Shown: one piece after another, positions 1 to 11,507 of the stretch
Position numbering within the stretch: position 1 is the first letter of the stretch
Layout of the letters: each line of letters starts with the position of its first letter
DNA from: Bryobacterales bacterium
GTDB lineage: Bacteria; Acidobacteriota; Terriglobia; Bryobacterales; Bryobacteraceae
NCBI GenBank assembly: GCA_003142185.1
Contig: PLOR01000109.1
Location: forward strand, 85,000-126,308
Direction: 5' to 3'
DNA length: 41,309 nucleotides
Position numbers and translations under genes: made by a program
The notes under the pieces: generated by a model
Database searches by the model: none
What the model was told of the DNA's origin: nothing
Seen by the model: only the letters and a program-made list of their open reading frames with translations

Positions 1-1
1 G

Positions 2-17
2 CTGAATATTGACGGGC
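2..17 (-). other. Pre-23S processing stem, 3' arm
   Basis: These 16 bases are an exact reverse complement of 3142-3157, on the other side of the 23S gene. In the transcript the two arms would close a helix around 23S, the usual RNase III processing substrate. The arm is at the window edge, so the stem could extend further. Complementarity is seen; the processing role follows from known bacterial rRNA maturation. Confidence 0.8.
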
Positions 18-85
18 TAGCGGAAAAAGCAGCGCTAACGGGAACAAGTCTTTGAAGCTTGCTGCCGTGTGTGCGCAGTAAATTT

Positions 86-3016
<2,931 letters not shown>

Positions 3017-3141
3017 AAAATCTACTTCACACACACAACCGGCGGCCGACTTACTCCGCCCCCGATTTACCGGGGACGAATTGGGCCAACACGCCGCTGT
3101 GAACGCTACTTCTTCGCGCTACATACTTGTGTTTAATTAAT

Positions 3142-3157
3142 GCCCGTCAATATTCAG
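3142..3157 (-). other. Pre-23S processing stem, 5' arm
   Basis: This is the partner of 2-17: 16 of 16 bases are complementary. It lies about 125 bases upstream of mature 23S and directly next to the spacer boxA motif at 3158-3169. It is probably an RNase III processing helix. Confidence 0.8.
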
Positions 3158-3169
3158 TTGTCAAAGATC
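3158..3169 (-). promoter_or_regulatory. boxA-like antitermination motif in the tRNA-23S spacer
   Basis: The minus strand reads GATCTTTGACAA, matching the boxA core (CUUUAACAA-type) that recruits NusB/NusE during rRNA transcription. The identical 12-mer occurs in the leader at 5327-5338. One copy before each large rRNA is the arrangement known from E. coli rrn operons. The sequence is seen; function is inferred from family knowledge. Confidence 0.7.
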
Positions 3170-3193
3170 GATTTCCTGAGAATCCAGGAGTCG

Positions 3194-3238
3194 GAAGTCA
3201 GGAAACCTCTATCGCCTGACTACTGGCTTCTGACTTCT
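3194..3238. repeat. Inverted repeat in the tRNA-Ile to 23S spacer
   Basis: GAAGTCAG (3194-3201) and CTGACTTC (3231-3238 with the C at 3230) form an 8-base inverted repeat around a roughly 28-base loop containing further CTGACT copies. It may be a small REP-like palindrome or a spacer RNA helix. No function can be assigned. Confidence 0.45.
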
Positions 3239-3247
3239 CTTGTTAGC

Positions 3248-3323
3248 TGGTGGGCCTGGGTAGAGTCGAACTACCGACCTCACCCTTATCAGGGGTGCGC
3301 TCTACCAGCTGAGCTACAGGCCC
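3248..3323 (-). tRNA. tRNA-Ile (anticodon GAT)
   Basis: The minus strand folds as a 76-base cloverleaf including an encoded CCA. The acceptor stem is GGGCCTG/CAGGCCC, the D arm contains AGCTGGTA, the anticodon loop is CTGATAA (GAT) and the T loop is TTCGACT. It decodes AUC/AUU. It is the second tRNA in the 16S-23S spacer, after tRNA-Ala. Confidence 0.99.
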
Positions 3324-3378
3324 AAGGGATAGAACGCCGGTCAAGCGGCGAATACCCGCCGATCCGGCTCCACAACGC

Positions 3379-3454
3379 TGGTGGAGCTGGTCGGGATCGA
3401 ACCGGCGACCTCCTGAATGCAAATCAGGCGCTCTCCCAGCTGAGCTACAGCCCC
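3379..3454 (-). tRNA. tRNA-Ala (anticodon TGC)
   Basis: This is a 76-base cloverleaf including an encoded CCA. The acceptor stem starts GGGGCTG, the anticodon loop is TTTGCAT (TGC), and the T loop is TTCGATC. It lies next to 16S, before tRNA-Ile, so the spacer order is Ala-Ile rather than the common Ile-Ala. Confidence 0.99.
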
Positions 3455-3537
3455 ATTTCGACCGCGCAAGCGCGGCCGGAAATCTAATCGAGGCCAGTTG
3501 GATACAGAAGCCATGAGACAAGCCCACGGCCTTTTCA

Positions 3538-3558
3538 GAAAACTCGAGGAACTCTAAG
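3538..3558 (-). other. Pre-16S processing stem, 3' arm
   Basis: On the minus strand CTTAGAGTTC and CGAGTTTTC, separated by CT, are complementary to GAACTCTGAG and GAAAACTCG of the leader arm (5284-5307). The helix is 10 bp (one G-U) plus 9 bp with a small internal loop. It would enclose the whole 16S gene, the usual RNase III target. Confidence 0.75.
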
Positions 3559-3718
3559 TGGAGATTGGGAGCGGACTCCCGGCTAGGCGCGCCTTGCCCA
3601 AAACCGAAGTTCTGGATGGGACTAACTTGACCGGTGCTTGGAGTGGAACGGCTGTTTCTTACTTGATCCTGTGTACATTAACAGAGATCGTATTTCGGAA
3701 ACTCCACCCACGTTCTCT

Positions 3719-5228
<1,510 letters not shown>

Positions 5229-5283
5229 AACATATGAGAATGGCCAGGGACAAGCCCCGACCTCAAGATCGCTCCGCTATTTA

Positions 5284-5307
5284 CTCAGAGTTCTCTGACG
5301 AGTTTTC
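5284..5307 (-). other. Pre-16S processing stem, 5' arm
   Basis: The minus strand carries GAAAACTCG then, after five bases, GAACTCTGAG. Both blocks pair with 3538-3558 downstream of 16S. It lies about 20 bases downstream of the leader boxA, as expected of an rrn leader. Confidence 0.75.
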
Positions 5308-5326
5308 CTTACTGCATCCAACCAGA

Positions 5327-5338
5327 TTGTCAAAGATC
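5327..5338 (-). promoter_or_regulatory. boxA-like antitermination motif in the rRNA leader
   Basis: The minus strand reads GATCTTTGACAA, followed by TCTGG. It is identical to 3158-3169 and similar to E. coli boxA. The embedded TTGACA looks like a -35 box but has no matching -10, so the antitermination reading is preferred. Confidence 0.7.
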
Positions 5339-5532
5339 TGCGCAGCCCGAATCGACATCGATAATGCCGGAACTGACTGCGGGCCTCGAAACTTGATATC
5401 GACAGCTACGCACAAATGGCGTACGCCATCGAAGAAATCGGAAATTCAAAAAGAGCCAAACAGGAAGGCCGTATTCCACTTCCCCGGTGGCCCGGGAAAG
5501 CTTTGTTACCATTCCTTGCAGAAGTCTCTCTC

Positions 5533-5562
5533 TTTATACCACTCTTCGCCCAGCAGTTGCAA
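5533..5562 (-). promoter_or_regulatory. Candidate rRNA operon promoter
   Basis: The minus strand has TTGCAA (5562-5557), an 18-base spacer and TATAAA (5538-5533), the best sigma-70-like pair in the leader. Transcription would start near 5526, giving a leader of about 300 nt before 16S that includes boxA and the processing arm. The -35 matches consensus at four of six positions. Additional promoters further up (for example around TTGACA at 5648-5643) are possible. Confidence 0.4.
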
Positions 5563-5668
5563 ACACTACCTGCTAACCGAAAGACTTCAAATTGGGCGGC
5601 TTTGTTAGAATATCAGAGTTTCAAGACCTTGCGCAACTTTTTTGTCAACAAAATGAAAACTATTACGT

Positions 5669-5690
5669 AATCATCTGAAAACAGATGATT
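5669..5690. repeat. 9-bp perfect hairpin between rRNA promoter region and divergent gene
   Basis: AATCATCTG, loop AAAA, CAGATGATT. It is not followed by a clear T run on either strand, so it may be an operator or a weak bidirectional insulator rather than a terminator. It lies 35 bases upstream of the start at 5725. Confidence 0.5.
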
Positions 5691-5724
5691 TATAGATCTG
5701 TTTCCAGCCGCGGCGCTTGTTACA

Positions 5725-6681
5725 ATGGGAGCCATGCGGCTGGCTTTCATGGCATTCCTGGCACCGCTGGCGCTAGCCGGCCAAGCTTCGCCGTCGGCCG
5801 CGGCTCTCGCAAAGCCGGGCCTGGAAGCGGCCGGCCCCCAGCTGGCGCGAGTGGCGGAAGAGGCCGACGCGATGGCGCAGAACATCACCAAAACGCTGAC
5901 CATCGAAACGCTCGAACAGCGCAGCGTACTGCCGCCACTGCGCTTTCGGCCGCGCGTTGGAGCCGCCGCCACTGCCCTCGCCGTGCGCTCTACAGTCCGC
6001 CAGATCGTGTCGGAATATAGCGTGGGCACGCTGCGGGATGCCGATTCCGGTGACCTGCATGAGTTTCGCCAGGTAATTTCGGCCGATGGGCACCCGGTGC
6101 AAACCGAGGAGAACGCGCGCCGCGCTTTATCACTCGGCCTGCAGTCGCCTAGCGACCGGACCCGCAAGCGGATGCTGGAGCAACTCACCCAGCTCGGCTT
6201 GGTCGATATCGCCACCGACTACGGTCTGATCTTGCTCGAATTCACGCGGCGCGGATGGCAAAACCTGCAATTCGGCCCCTCCGAGCAGGCGCGGTTGGGC
6301 ACCGATACGGCGGTCGTGCTCACCTGGAAGCAACTCTCGACGGCCAGTGGCGAGTTGGAATTCCATGGCCGGCGAGCGCTGCACCAATCGCTCCAAGGCC
6401 GGCTCTGGATGCGCAAGTCCGATGGATTGCCGCTGCGCGTGGAAGCCTGGGCCGAGGTCGTGGACGCGGGCCGCACCGTGCGCGACCAGGCCAGCGTTGA
6501 TTATGTGATGTCGTCCCACGGCTTCTTGGCGCCGGTTTCGGTGGTGCATCGCCATTTGGTGGACGGCCAGGTTATGACCGAAAACCTCTACCGCTACCAG
6601 CCCTTCAAAATGTTCAGCGCTGATGCGGAGATCAAATTCACCGAAACGCCGGAGCCGCCGCCCGCACCGGCCAAGCCATGA
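5725..6681 (+). CDS. Secreted protein of unknown function
   Basis: This is a 318-residue protein I do not recognise. The N-terminus (MGAMRLAFMAFLAPLALAGQ) is a typical signal peptide with a likely cleavage after about residue 19, so the product should be exported. The rest is soluble, alternating charged and hydrophobic, and ends in a proline-rich tail (PEPPPAPAKP). No catalytic motif or repeat is evident. ATG at 5725 is used; an in-frame ATG at 5734 is an alternative, and neither has a strong ribosome-binding site. The stop overlaps the start of the esterase gene by ATGA, so the two are translationally coupled. It could be an outer-membrane-lipoprotein-like or polymer-binding protein, but nothing seen proves that. 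Confidence 0.85.
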   Translation: MGAMRLAFMAFLAPLALAGQASPSAAALAKPGLEAAGPQLARVAEEADAMAQNITKTLTIETLEQRSVLPPLRFRPRVGAAATALAVRSTVRQIVSEYSVGTLRDADSGDLHEFRQVISADGHPVQTEENARRALSLGLQSPSDRTRKRMLEQLTQLGLVDIATDYGLILLEFTRRGWQNLQFGPSEQARLGTDTAVVLTWKQLSTASGELEFHGRRALHQSLQGRLWMRKSDGLPLRVEAWAEVVDAGRTVRDQASVDYVMSSHGFLAPVSVVHRHLVDGQVMTENLYRYQPFKMFSADAEIKFTETPEPPPAPAKP

Positions 6682-7304
6682 CACGCATACTATACCTGCA
6701 CGGGTTCGCCTCCGGTCCGGCATCCAACAAGGCCCGCTTTTTCGAGCGGCGCCTGGAAGCCGCCGGAGCGCACGTGGCGGCGCTCGATCTGGCGCGCGGC
6801 GATTTCGAGCACCTCACCATCACCGGCCAATTGCAAGCGGTCGAGGAGGCGGCGGCGGGTGAACCGGTGGCATTGATGGGATCCAGCCTGGGAGGCTATC
6901 TCGCGGCACTCTACGCCGCGCGTCATGCCGAGGTAACCCGACTGGTGCTGCTGGCGCCGGCCTTCGGTTTTGTCCGCCGCTGGCCGGAACGCCTGGGCGC
7001 CGAAGCCGTGGAAAACTGGCGCCGCACCGGCTGGATGGAGGTGTTCCACTACGCCGAAGGCCGCCACCGCGCAATCTCCTACGCACTGCTGGAAGATGGC
7101 GCGCAGTATGAGGACTACCCGGACTTCACGCAGCCGGCTTTGATCTTTCACGGCATCGACGACGATGTGGTCCCCGCGGAATTGTCGCGCCGCTTCGTGG
7201 CGGCCCATCCCAACGCTACGCTGGAGATCGTCGATTCAGGCCACGAGATGCTGAACGTGTTGGATTCGATAGCACCCCAGGTCACCGGGTTTCTGCTGTC
7301 GTAG
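6678..7304 (+). CDS. YqiA-like alpha/beta-hydrolase (esterase)
   Basis: This 208-residue serine hydrolase of the UPF0227/YqiA type is probably cytoplasmic and acts on acyl or thio esters. It opens with the family hallmark ILYLHGFASGP, where H8-G9 form the oxyanion region. The nucleophile elbow is G68-S-S70-L-G, the acid is in FHGIDDDVV (about residue 160) and the histidine in VDSGHEML near residue 195. Length is normal for the family. The start overlaps the stop of the preceding secreted protein (ATGA), so they are co-expressed. Its natural substrate is unknown. Confidence 0.85.
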   Translation: MTRILYLHGFASGPASNKARFFERRLEAAGAHVAALDLARGDFEHLTITGQLQAVEEAAAGEPVALMGSSLGGYLAALYAARHAEVTRLVLLAPAFGFVRRWPERLGAEAVENWRRTGWMEVFHYAEGRHRAISYALLEDGAQYEDYPDFTQPALIFHGIDDDVVPAELSRRFVAAHPNATLEIVDSGHEMLNVLDSIAPQVTGFLLS

Positions 7305-7330
7305 GCGGGCCCCAGATAAATGTCCTTGCC

Positions 7331-8149
7331 TTACAGCGCTCGTCCCTTGCGCCAGTGCCCTTCGAACAGGCCTTGCATGGCTTCGCCCATGCCCTCGTGA
7401 TCGAACACCACCGATGTCCAGGCGGGCTTGGTAATCACCGGATCGAGCAGCGCCACCAGGCCGCGCGATCCGTCGAATACCGCCAGTTTCATGGGCAGCG
7501 AATCGGCCACCCGCACTTCCACGCCGACGGCGGCGTAGTCGCTCAGGCGCTGGCGATGCTCTTCGTCGAGCGAAGCGGCTTCGAGCAGGATGCGGCACCT
7601 TACGCCGGCCGCGGCGGCCTGCTTCACCAGCTTTTCGTCCAGCGGGTCCACTGCGTAGGGCGGCCGCGAAAACTCCAGATACTCGGTTCGCACTTCGGCC
7701 AGCATGCGCCGGTATTCGGCCGCGGTCTGCGCGGGTTCGCTCACGATCCGCAAGAAATCCAGCGTGCCGCGCCCGCCCTGGCCTTCGGAGTACAGCAGTT
7801 TCAAATCGTCGGTCAAGGCTGCGCCGGCCCGGCCATTGTCGGCCAACTCCTGATCGAGCGCCTCGCGCCGCCGGCTCAAATAGCCGGGGATGGCGAGGCT
7901 CGGTTCCACCGCCGAGAACAGTTTGGTCCGCTCCTGCACCACTTGAGCGAAGCCTTTTTCCACCAGGCTGTCCAAAACCTCGTAGATCTTCTGGCGCGGC
8001 ACGTGGGCGCGCGCCGCCAGTTCCAGCGCCTTGAACCGCGGATGTCCCAGCAACACCAGGTAAGAACGGGACTCATAGGCGTTGAGCCCCAATTGTTGCA
8101 GCCTGCGCCAGAATCGTTGGAAATCCACCGGGGCCAACTCTGCGTCCAT
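7331..8149 (-). CDS. TrmB-family transcriptional regulator
   Basis: This is a 272-residue regulator. Residues about 15-80 form a winged helix-turn-helix of the TrmB/sugar-sensing type (LGLNAYESRSYLVLL then VPRQKIYEVLDSLVEKGF), followed by a helical linker. The C-terminal region, about 110-265, has the PLD-like effector fold found in TrmB proteins (LVKQAAAAGVRCRILLE and a MKLAVFDGSRGLVALLDP stretch). It is a cytoplasmic DNA-binding protein that probably senses a sugar or other small ligand. It stands alone, convergent with the esterase and divergent from the serine hydrolase at 8239, which is a plausible target. The target and ligand are not visible in the sequence. Confidence 0.8.
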   Translation of the reverse strand: MDAELAPVDFQRFWRRLQQLGLNAYESRSYLVLLGHPRFKALELAARAHVPRQKIYEVLDSLVEKGFAQVVQERTKLFSAVEPSLAIPGYLSRRREALDQELADNGRAGAALTDDLKLLYSEGQGGRGTLDFLRIVSEPAQTAAEYRRMLAEVRTEYLEFSRPPYAVDPLDEKLVKQAAAAGVRCRILLEAASLDEEHRQRLSDYAAVGVEVRVADSLPMKLAVFDGSRGLVALLDPVITKPAWTSVVFDHEGMGEAMQGLFEGHWRKGRAL

Positions 8150-8225
8150 ATGCTTTCAACCTTACCAAACGCAATCGCCCTTGGAGGAATTGGCGGCGGG
8201 CCTCTTTGCCGGCGTTTTCTTGCGT

Positions 8226-8231
8226 TATACT
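8226..8231 (+). promoter_or_regulatory. -10 element of the serine hydrolase gene
   Basis: TATACT lies seven bases before the ATG at 8239. If used, transcription would begin at or next to the A of ATG, giving a leaderless mRNA. No convincing -35 is seen (TCTTTG at 8203-8208 has the right spacing). No Shine-Dalgarno sequence fits before the ATG, in keeping with a leaderless start. Confidence 0.4.
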
Positions 8232-8238
8232 CCGGCGC

Positions 8239-9288
8239 ATGGAGAAGCGCTGTGGATTGATGGCGTTGTTGGCGCTCGGTTGGGTGGTGGGAGCCAACTG
8301 CCAATCCAGCGCCGTGCCAGGCATGGAGTGGAAGCAGTTGGAGTCGCCGGAGCAGGCGGGTTGGCCGGCGGAGAAACTGACCAGCCTGCACAAGTATGTC
8401 GAAGAGATGGGCTCCACATCGGCGATGATCGTGCAGCATGGCCTGGTGGTTGCCGAATGGGGAGATGCCGCACACAGGTCCAACCTGCACTCCTGCCGCA
8501 AGAGCTTGCTGAACTCGCTGATTGGCATCGCAGTGGCCGAAGGCAAGATCAACCTTGACGATACGCTTGAGAAGCTGGGCATTGACGATAAGAAGCCGTC
8601 GCTGACGTTCGAGGAGACGCAGGCGACGGTGCGCGATCTCCTCGAGGCGCGCTCGGGAGTCTACCACCCCGCCGCCTACGAGACCAAGGGGATGGTGGAA
8701 CAGAGGCCGCCGCGCGGCTCCCATGCCCCTGGAACGTTCTGGTATTACAACAACTGGGATTTCAACGCACTCGGCTGGATCTATGAAAAGGCGGCGGGCA
8801 CGAAGATATTCGACGCATTTTACCGGGAGATCGCGCAGCCGATAGGAATGCAGGATTTTAGACCGGGCGACGGGCATTACATCACCAGCGCGGATTCGCG
8901 CTTCCCCGCGTACGTTTTTGAGATGAGCGCTCGAGATTTTGCGCGCTTTGCCATGCTGTACCTCGATGGGGGCAAATGGAACAACACCCAAATCGTTCCG
9001 CGGGACTGGGTGAACGCCAGCATCCGCCCGTATTCCGATGTAGAGTCAGGCGGCTATGGGTATCTATGGTGGACCGGCGACGCGGTGAGCGGCACGCCGC
9101 AGAGAATCCGCTTCCCGAAAGGCAGCTTCTGGGCGGAGGGCCATCTTGGGCAGTATGCCGTAGTTGTGCCGTCACTCGATCTGATCGTTGTCAATCGGCT
9201 GGATGAGAAGCAGACCAGGCGAACTATCGGCAAGCGCCAGATGGCCCGGATGGTGCGACTGGCGGTAGACGCAGCGCCGAAGAATTAG
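8239..9288 (+). CDS. Secreted serine hydrolase, class C beta-lactamase fold
   Basis: This is a 349-residue beta-lactamase/penicillin-binding-like hydrolase. The start at 8239 gives a clean signal peptide (MEKRCGLMALLALGWVVGANC); an upstream ATG at 8206 would spoil it. Active-site motifs are S85-C-R-K88 (SxxK), the Y170-N-N motif (YxN) and GHLGQ near residue 310 replacing KTG. Such enzymes are usually peptidases or esterases in the periplasm, and true beta-lactamase activity cannot be claimed. It is divergent from the TrmB regulator. The tail after the HLG motif holds a Val-rich strand and a basic helix, normal for the family. Confidence 0.88.
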   Translation: MEKRCGLMALLALGWVVGANCQSSAVPGMEWKQLESPEQAGWPAEKLTSLHKYVEEMGSTSAMIVQHGLVVAEWGDAAHRSNLHSCRKSLLNSLIGIAVAEGKINLDDTLEKLGIDDKKPSLTFEETQATVRDLLEARSGVYHPAAYETKGMVEQRPPRGSHAPGTFWYYNNWDFNALGWIYEKAAGTKIFDAFYREIAQPIGMQDFRPGDGHYITSADSRFPAYVFEMSARDFARFAMLYLDGGKWNNTQIVPRDWVNASIRPYSDVESGGYGYLWWTGDAVSGTPQRIRFPKGSFWAEGHLGQYAVVVPSLDLIVVNRLDEKQTRRTIGKRQMARMVRLAVDAAPKN

Positions 9289-9347
9289 GGAACCGGCGCA
9301 GAGGCTTGCCCGCCGCCCGCATCCCTTCCTGGACCCCATCTTTGCGG

Positions 9348-9366
9348 CAGCGGCCATAGGCCGCTG
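9348..9366. repeat. Palindromic hairpin after the serine hydrolase gene
   Basis: CAGCGGCC, loop ATA, GGCCGCTG: a perfect 8-bp stem 60 bases past the stop at 9288. It lacks a T run, so intrinsic termination is doubtful. It may be a REP-like element or stabilise the mRNA end. Confidence 0.45.
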
Positions 9367-9410
9367 GCATTAGGACGGATGTCAATTTCCGCTCAAAAGC
9401 CTGGAACAAT

Positions 9411-9439
9411 TTGACTTGGTAGTAATGGGACCATACAAT
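9411..9439 (+). promoter_or_regulatory. Sigma-70-type promoter of the response regulator gene
   Basis: TTGACT (9411-9416), 17-base spacer, TACAAT (9434-9439). Each hexamer matches consensus at five of six positions, so this is the best housekeeping promoter in the window. Transcription would start near 9446, about 12 bases before the ATG at 9458. Confidence 0.75.
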
Positions 9440-9457
9440 AGGCCTAGCGGGTAGTGT

Positions 9458-10201
9458 ATGTCTGAAAATAACGCCGCAATAAACGGACCCACGGCGGGCT
9501 CGGGAATTGGTATCACACCCAAGATCCGTATCGTGGTGGCTGACGATCATCCAATCTTTCGCGATGGTCTTTGTAAACTGCTGGCTTTGGAGGACGACTT
9601 CGAAGTCGTGGCGCAGGCGCAGGATGGCCGGCAGGTCCTGGAGGTGTTGCACCAGCTCGAACCGGACATTCTTCTGCTGGACCTGAAGATGCCTGGCCTG
9701 GATGGACTCCAAACGTTGCAGCGATTGCAGGTGGCGAAGGGCAAGACGCGCGTCATCGTGCTGACCGCCTCCGACGATAAAAACGAATTTGTGCAGGCCA
9801 TGAAGCTTGGCACGTCCGGGATTGTGCTCAAGCAGACGGCCACCGATCAGTTGATCAAGAGCATCCGCAAAGTGCACGCGGGTGAGATCTGGCTGGATTC
9901 GCATACCACCGCCGCGGTGATCCGCCAGTTCGTGGCCAATGAAGATGCCGCCCCGCCGCCTCAGCCACTTTCCGGCGCGCCACCCCGCGAGCGGGAGCGA
10001 TCGCCGCTCAGCCAGCGCGAACGCGAAATCGTCGCCCTGGTGGCGCAGGGTTTCAAGAACAAAGAAATGGCCGAGAAGATGTTTATCAGCGAGCAAACGG
10101 TGAAGAACCATCTGCACAACATCTTCGATAAGCTGGGCGTCTCCGACCGCCTGGAACTCGCGCTTTACGCCATCCACAACAACCTGCACAACGGCCGCTA
10201 G
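9458..10201 (+). CDS. NarL/FixJ-type response regulator (orphan)
   Basis: This is a 247-residue two-component response regulator. The receiver domain spans about residues 22-140, with acidic pair D29-D30, phospho-acceptor D75 (LLLDLKMPG), T102 (VLTAS) and the conserved lysine in VLKQT. A proline-rich linker (about 165-180) joins a LuxR-type helix-turn-helix (SPLSQREREIVALVAQGFKN... to about residue 240). It is a cytoplasmic transcription factor activated by phosphorylation. The unusual 20-residue N-terminal extension before the receiver is unstructured. No sensor kinase is nearby, so its partner is encoded elsewhere. The TAG stop coincides with the first bases of the MITE-like element at 10199, so the native C-terminus may originally have been slightly different. 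Confidence 0.95.
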   Translation: MSENNAAINGPTAGSGIGITPKIRIVVADDHPIFRDGLCKLLALEDDFEVVAQAQDGRQVLEVLHQLEPDILLLDLKMPGLDGLQTLQRLQVAKGKTRVIVLTASDDKNEFVQAMKLGTSGIVLKQTATDQLIKSIRKVHAGEIWLDSHTTAAVIRQFVANEDAAPPPQPLSGAPPRERERSPLSQREREIVALVAQGFKNKEMAEKMFISEQTVKNHLHNIFDKLGVSDRLELALYAIHNNLHNGR

Positions 10202-10357
10202 TGTCCTGTCTCACAAGTTCGCAATGTGATCCCAGAGCTCTGTATCAGGGCACGGCTTCAGCCGTGCCGGCGCGGGATTTACACATGGCCTTTAGGCCCT
10301 GCAATAGTGCGACAGCCTCGTGGGTTCTCGTCAACGAACTTCAGAGACGGGCCGCTA
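10199..10357. mobile_element. MITE-like non-autonomous element
   Basis: This 159-bp segment is bounded by TA dinucleotides and 23-bp imperfect terminal inverted repeats: 10199-10221 matches the reverse complement of 10335-10357 at 18 of 23 positions, with blocks GTCTC and AAGTTCG exact. TA ends are typical of IS630/Tc1-mariner elements. Inside are a perfect 8-bp hairpin (10249-10268, GGCACGGC/GCCGTGCC) and GGCC-TTTA-GGCC (10287-10298); there is no gene. A 13-bp direct repeat (GGCCGCTAGTGTC at 10193 and 10350) also spans the ends. The left end supplies the stop codon of the response regulator. No parent transposase is in the window. Confidence 0.45.
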
Positions 10358-10409
10358 GTGTCTGGTGGGGCATGCCCTGAACGTGAGTGAGACAATCGGC
10401 AGGGAAGCT

Positions 10410-11507
10410 ATGGCGCTAACGCCGAGTGCGGTCTACCGGAGGCTCTACGAGGGCGTGAATTACCGCTTGCGCTCTTTCGCCGGCGGCCGGTTTGCCCATC
10501 GCTGTCGGCCTGTCTCGATCATGTTCTTGCTGACGGAGTTGTGCAACGCTCGCTGCGTGCACTGCGACATCTGGAAGAACCAAGGAAAAGAGGATTCGCC
10601 CAGCGCGTCCCAGTGGTTGAAGGTTCTCGATGATTTGCGTTCCTGGCTGGGGCCGGTCTCCATCGTTTTCACGGGTGGCGAGGCTCTGCTCAAGCCCTAC
10701 GCGGCCGAGTTGGCCGCGCATGCGTCGTCCTGCGGGTTCTGCCTGGAGTTCCTGACCCACGGATACTGGAAAGACCAGGCGAGAATCGAGCAACTCGCTA
10801 TGGCGCGGCCTGCCCAGATCACGATCTCGGTGGACGGGGTTGGCGCCGTGCATTCGAAGATCCGGGGCCGCGAGGATTTTTTCGAGCACACCAACCGGAC
10901 CATCGAGACGCTGGTGCGCATCAGGAGCGAGGATCCCAGCCTGCGCTACCGGATTCTGCTGAAGACGGTCATCATGGAGCAGAACCTCGACGAGTTGGGC
11001 GCGGTGGCCCGATTCGCTACTCGCCCGGGGCTGGCGGTTTTCTACCAGCCGATCGAGCAGAACTACAATACCGCCGAAAATCCCAAGTGGTTCGTGACCA
11101 GTCCGACCTGGCCTCGTCACCCGGAGGCGGCTGTCCGCGCGGTTCTGCAATTGATCCAGCTCAAGCGCGATGGACTGCACATCGAAAACACCGAAGAGCA
11201 CTTCGAAGCCATGATCCGGTATTTCCTGGACCCAGCCGGCCTGCAGCTACTCACCCAGTCCCACGTAGCGCAACAGAAGAGGCCTCTCTGCGCCGCGCTG
11301 ACGATGCTTCAATTGCAGAGCAACGGCGATGTTACGATTTGCAGTCACCGGCCTCCCGTCGGCAACATCAAGGACTCTGGGATCCACCAGATCTGGGAGC
11401 GGCGAACGCGCTACTGGGAGCGGGGATGCTGTCTGAGCGGCGCCACGGACGGCCTTCCGCTAACGCCATCGGAAACGGGGCCTGCGATCGGCCAACGGAG
11501 AAGCTAG
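10410..11507 (+). CDS. Radical SAM enzyme with SPASM-like C-terminus
   Basis: This is a 365-residue radical SAM protein. The [4Fe-4S] motif is C45-x3-C49-x2-C52 (TELCNARCVHC), followed by the GGE motif (VFTGGEALL) that binds SAM. The C-terminal 60 residues carry several cysteines (RPLCAAL, VTICSHRPP, RGCCLS) in the pattern of a SPASM/twitch auxiliary cluster. Such enzymes modify peptides, sugars or cofactors. The chosen ATG has AGGGA five bases before it; GTG at 10365 is an upstream alternative inside the spacer. The TAG stop abuts the TTG start of a glycosyltransferase, so the two form an operon. Substrate unknown; a role in surface glycan or modified-peptide synthesis is inferred. Confidence 0.85.
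   Translation: MALTPSAVYRRLYEGVNYRLRSFAGGRFAHRCRPVSIMFLLTELCNARCVHCDIWKNQGKEDSPSASQWLKVLDDLRSWLGPVSIVFTGGEALLKPYAAELAAHASSCGFCLEFLTHGYWKDQARIEQLAMARPAQITISVDGVGAVHSKIRGREDFFEHTNRTIETLVRIRSEDPSLRYRILLKTVIMEQNLDELGAVARFATRPGLAVFYQPIEQNYNTAENPKWFVTSPTWPRHPEAAVRAVLQLIQLKRDGLHIENTEEHFEAMIRYFLDPAGLQLLTQSHVAQQKRPLCAALTMLQLQSNGDVTICSHRPPVGNIKDSGIHQIWERRTRYWERGCCLSGATDGLPLTPSETGPAIGQRRS

Larger units (their letters stand above)
5229..5724. other. rRNA operon leader and divergent intergenic region
   Basis: This 496-base stretch without a gene holds, from 16S outward, the 5' arm of the pre-16S helix, the boxA-like motif, a candidate rRNA promoter and a 9-bp hairpin near the divergent gene at 5725. It is distinctly more AT-rich than the flanking coding DNA, particularly 5600-5700. 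No small gene with convincing codon use was seen. Confidence 0.7.

Noticed and set aside
1-85. 5S rRNA after 23S
   Set aside because: The 85 bases left of 23S hold the processing arm but no 5S sequence; the gene must be outside the window, if it is linked.
5329-5334. TTGACA as a -35 box in the rRNA leader
   Set aside because: No suitable -10 lies 16-18 bases on, and the surrounding bases match boxA and its copy at 3158.
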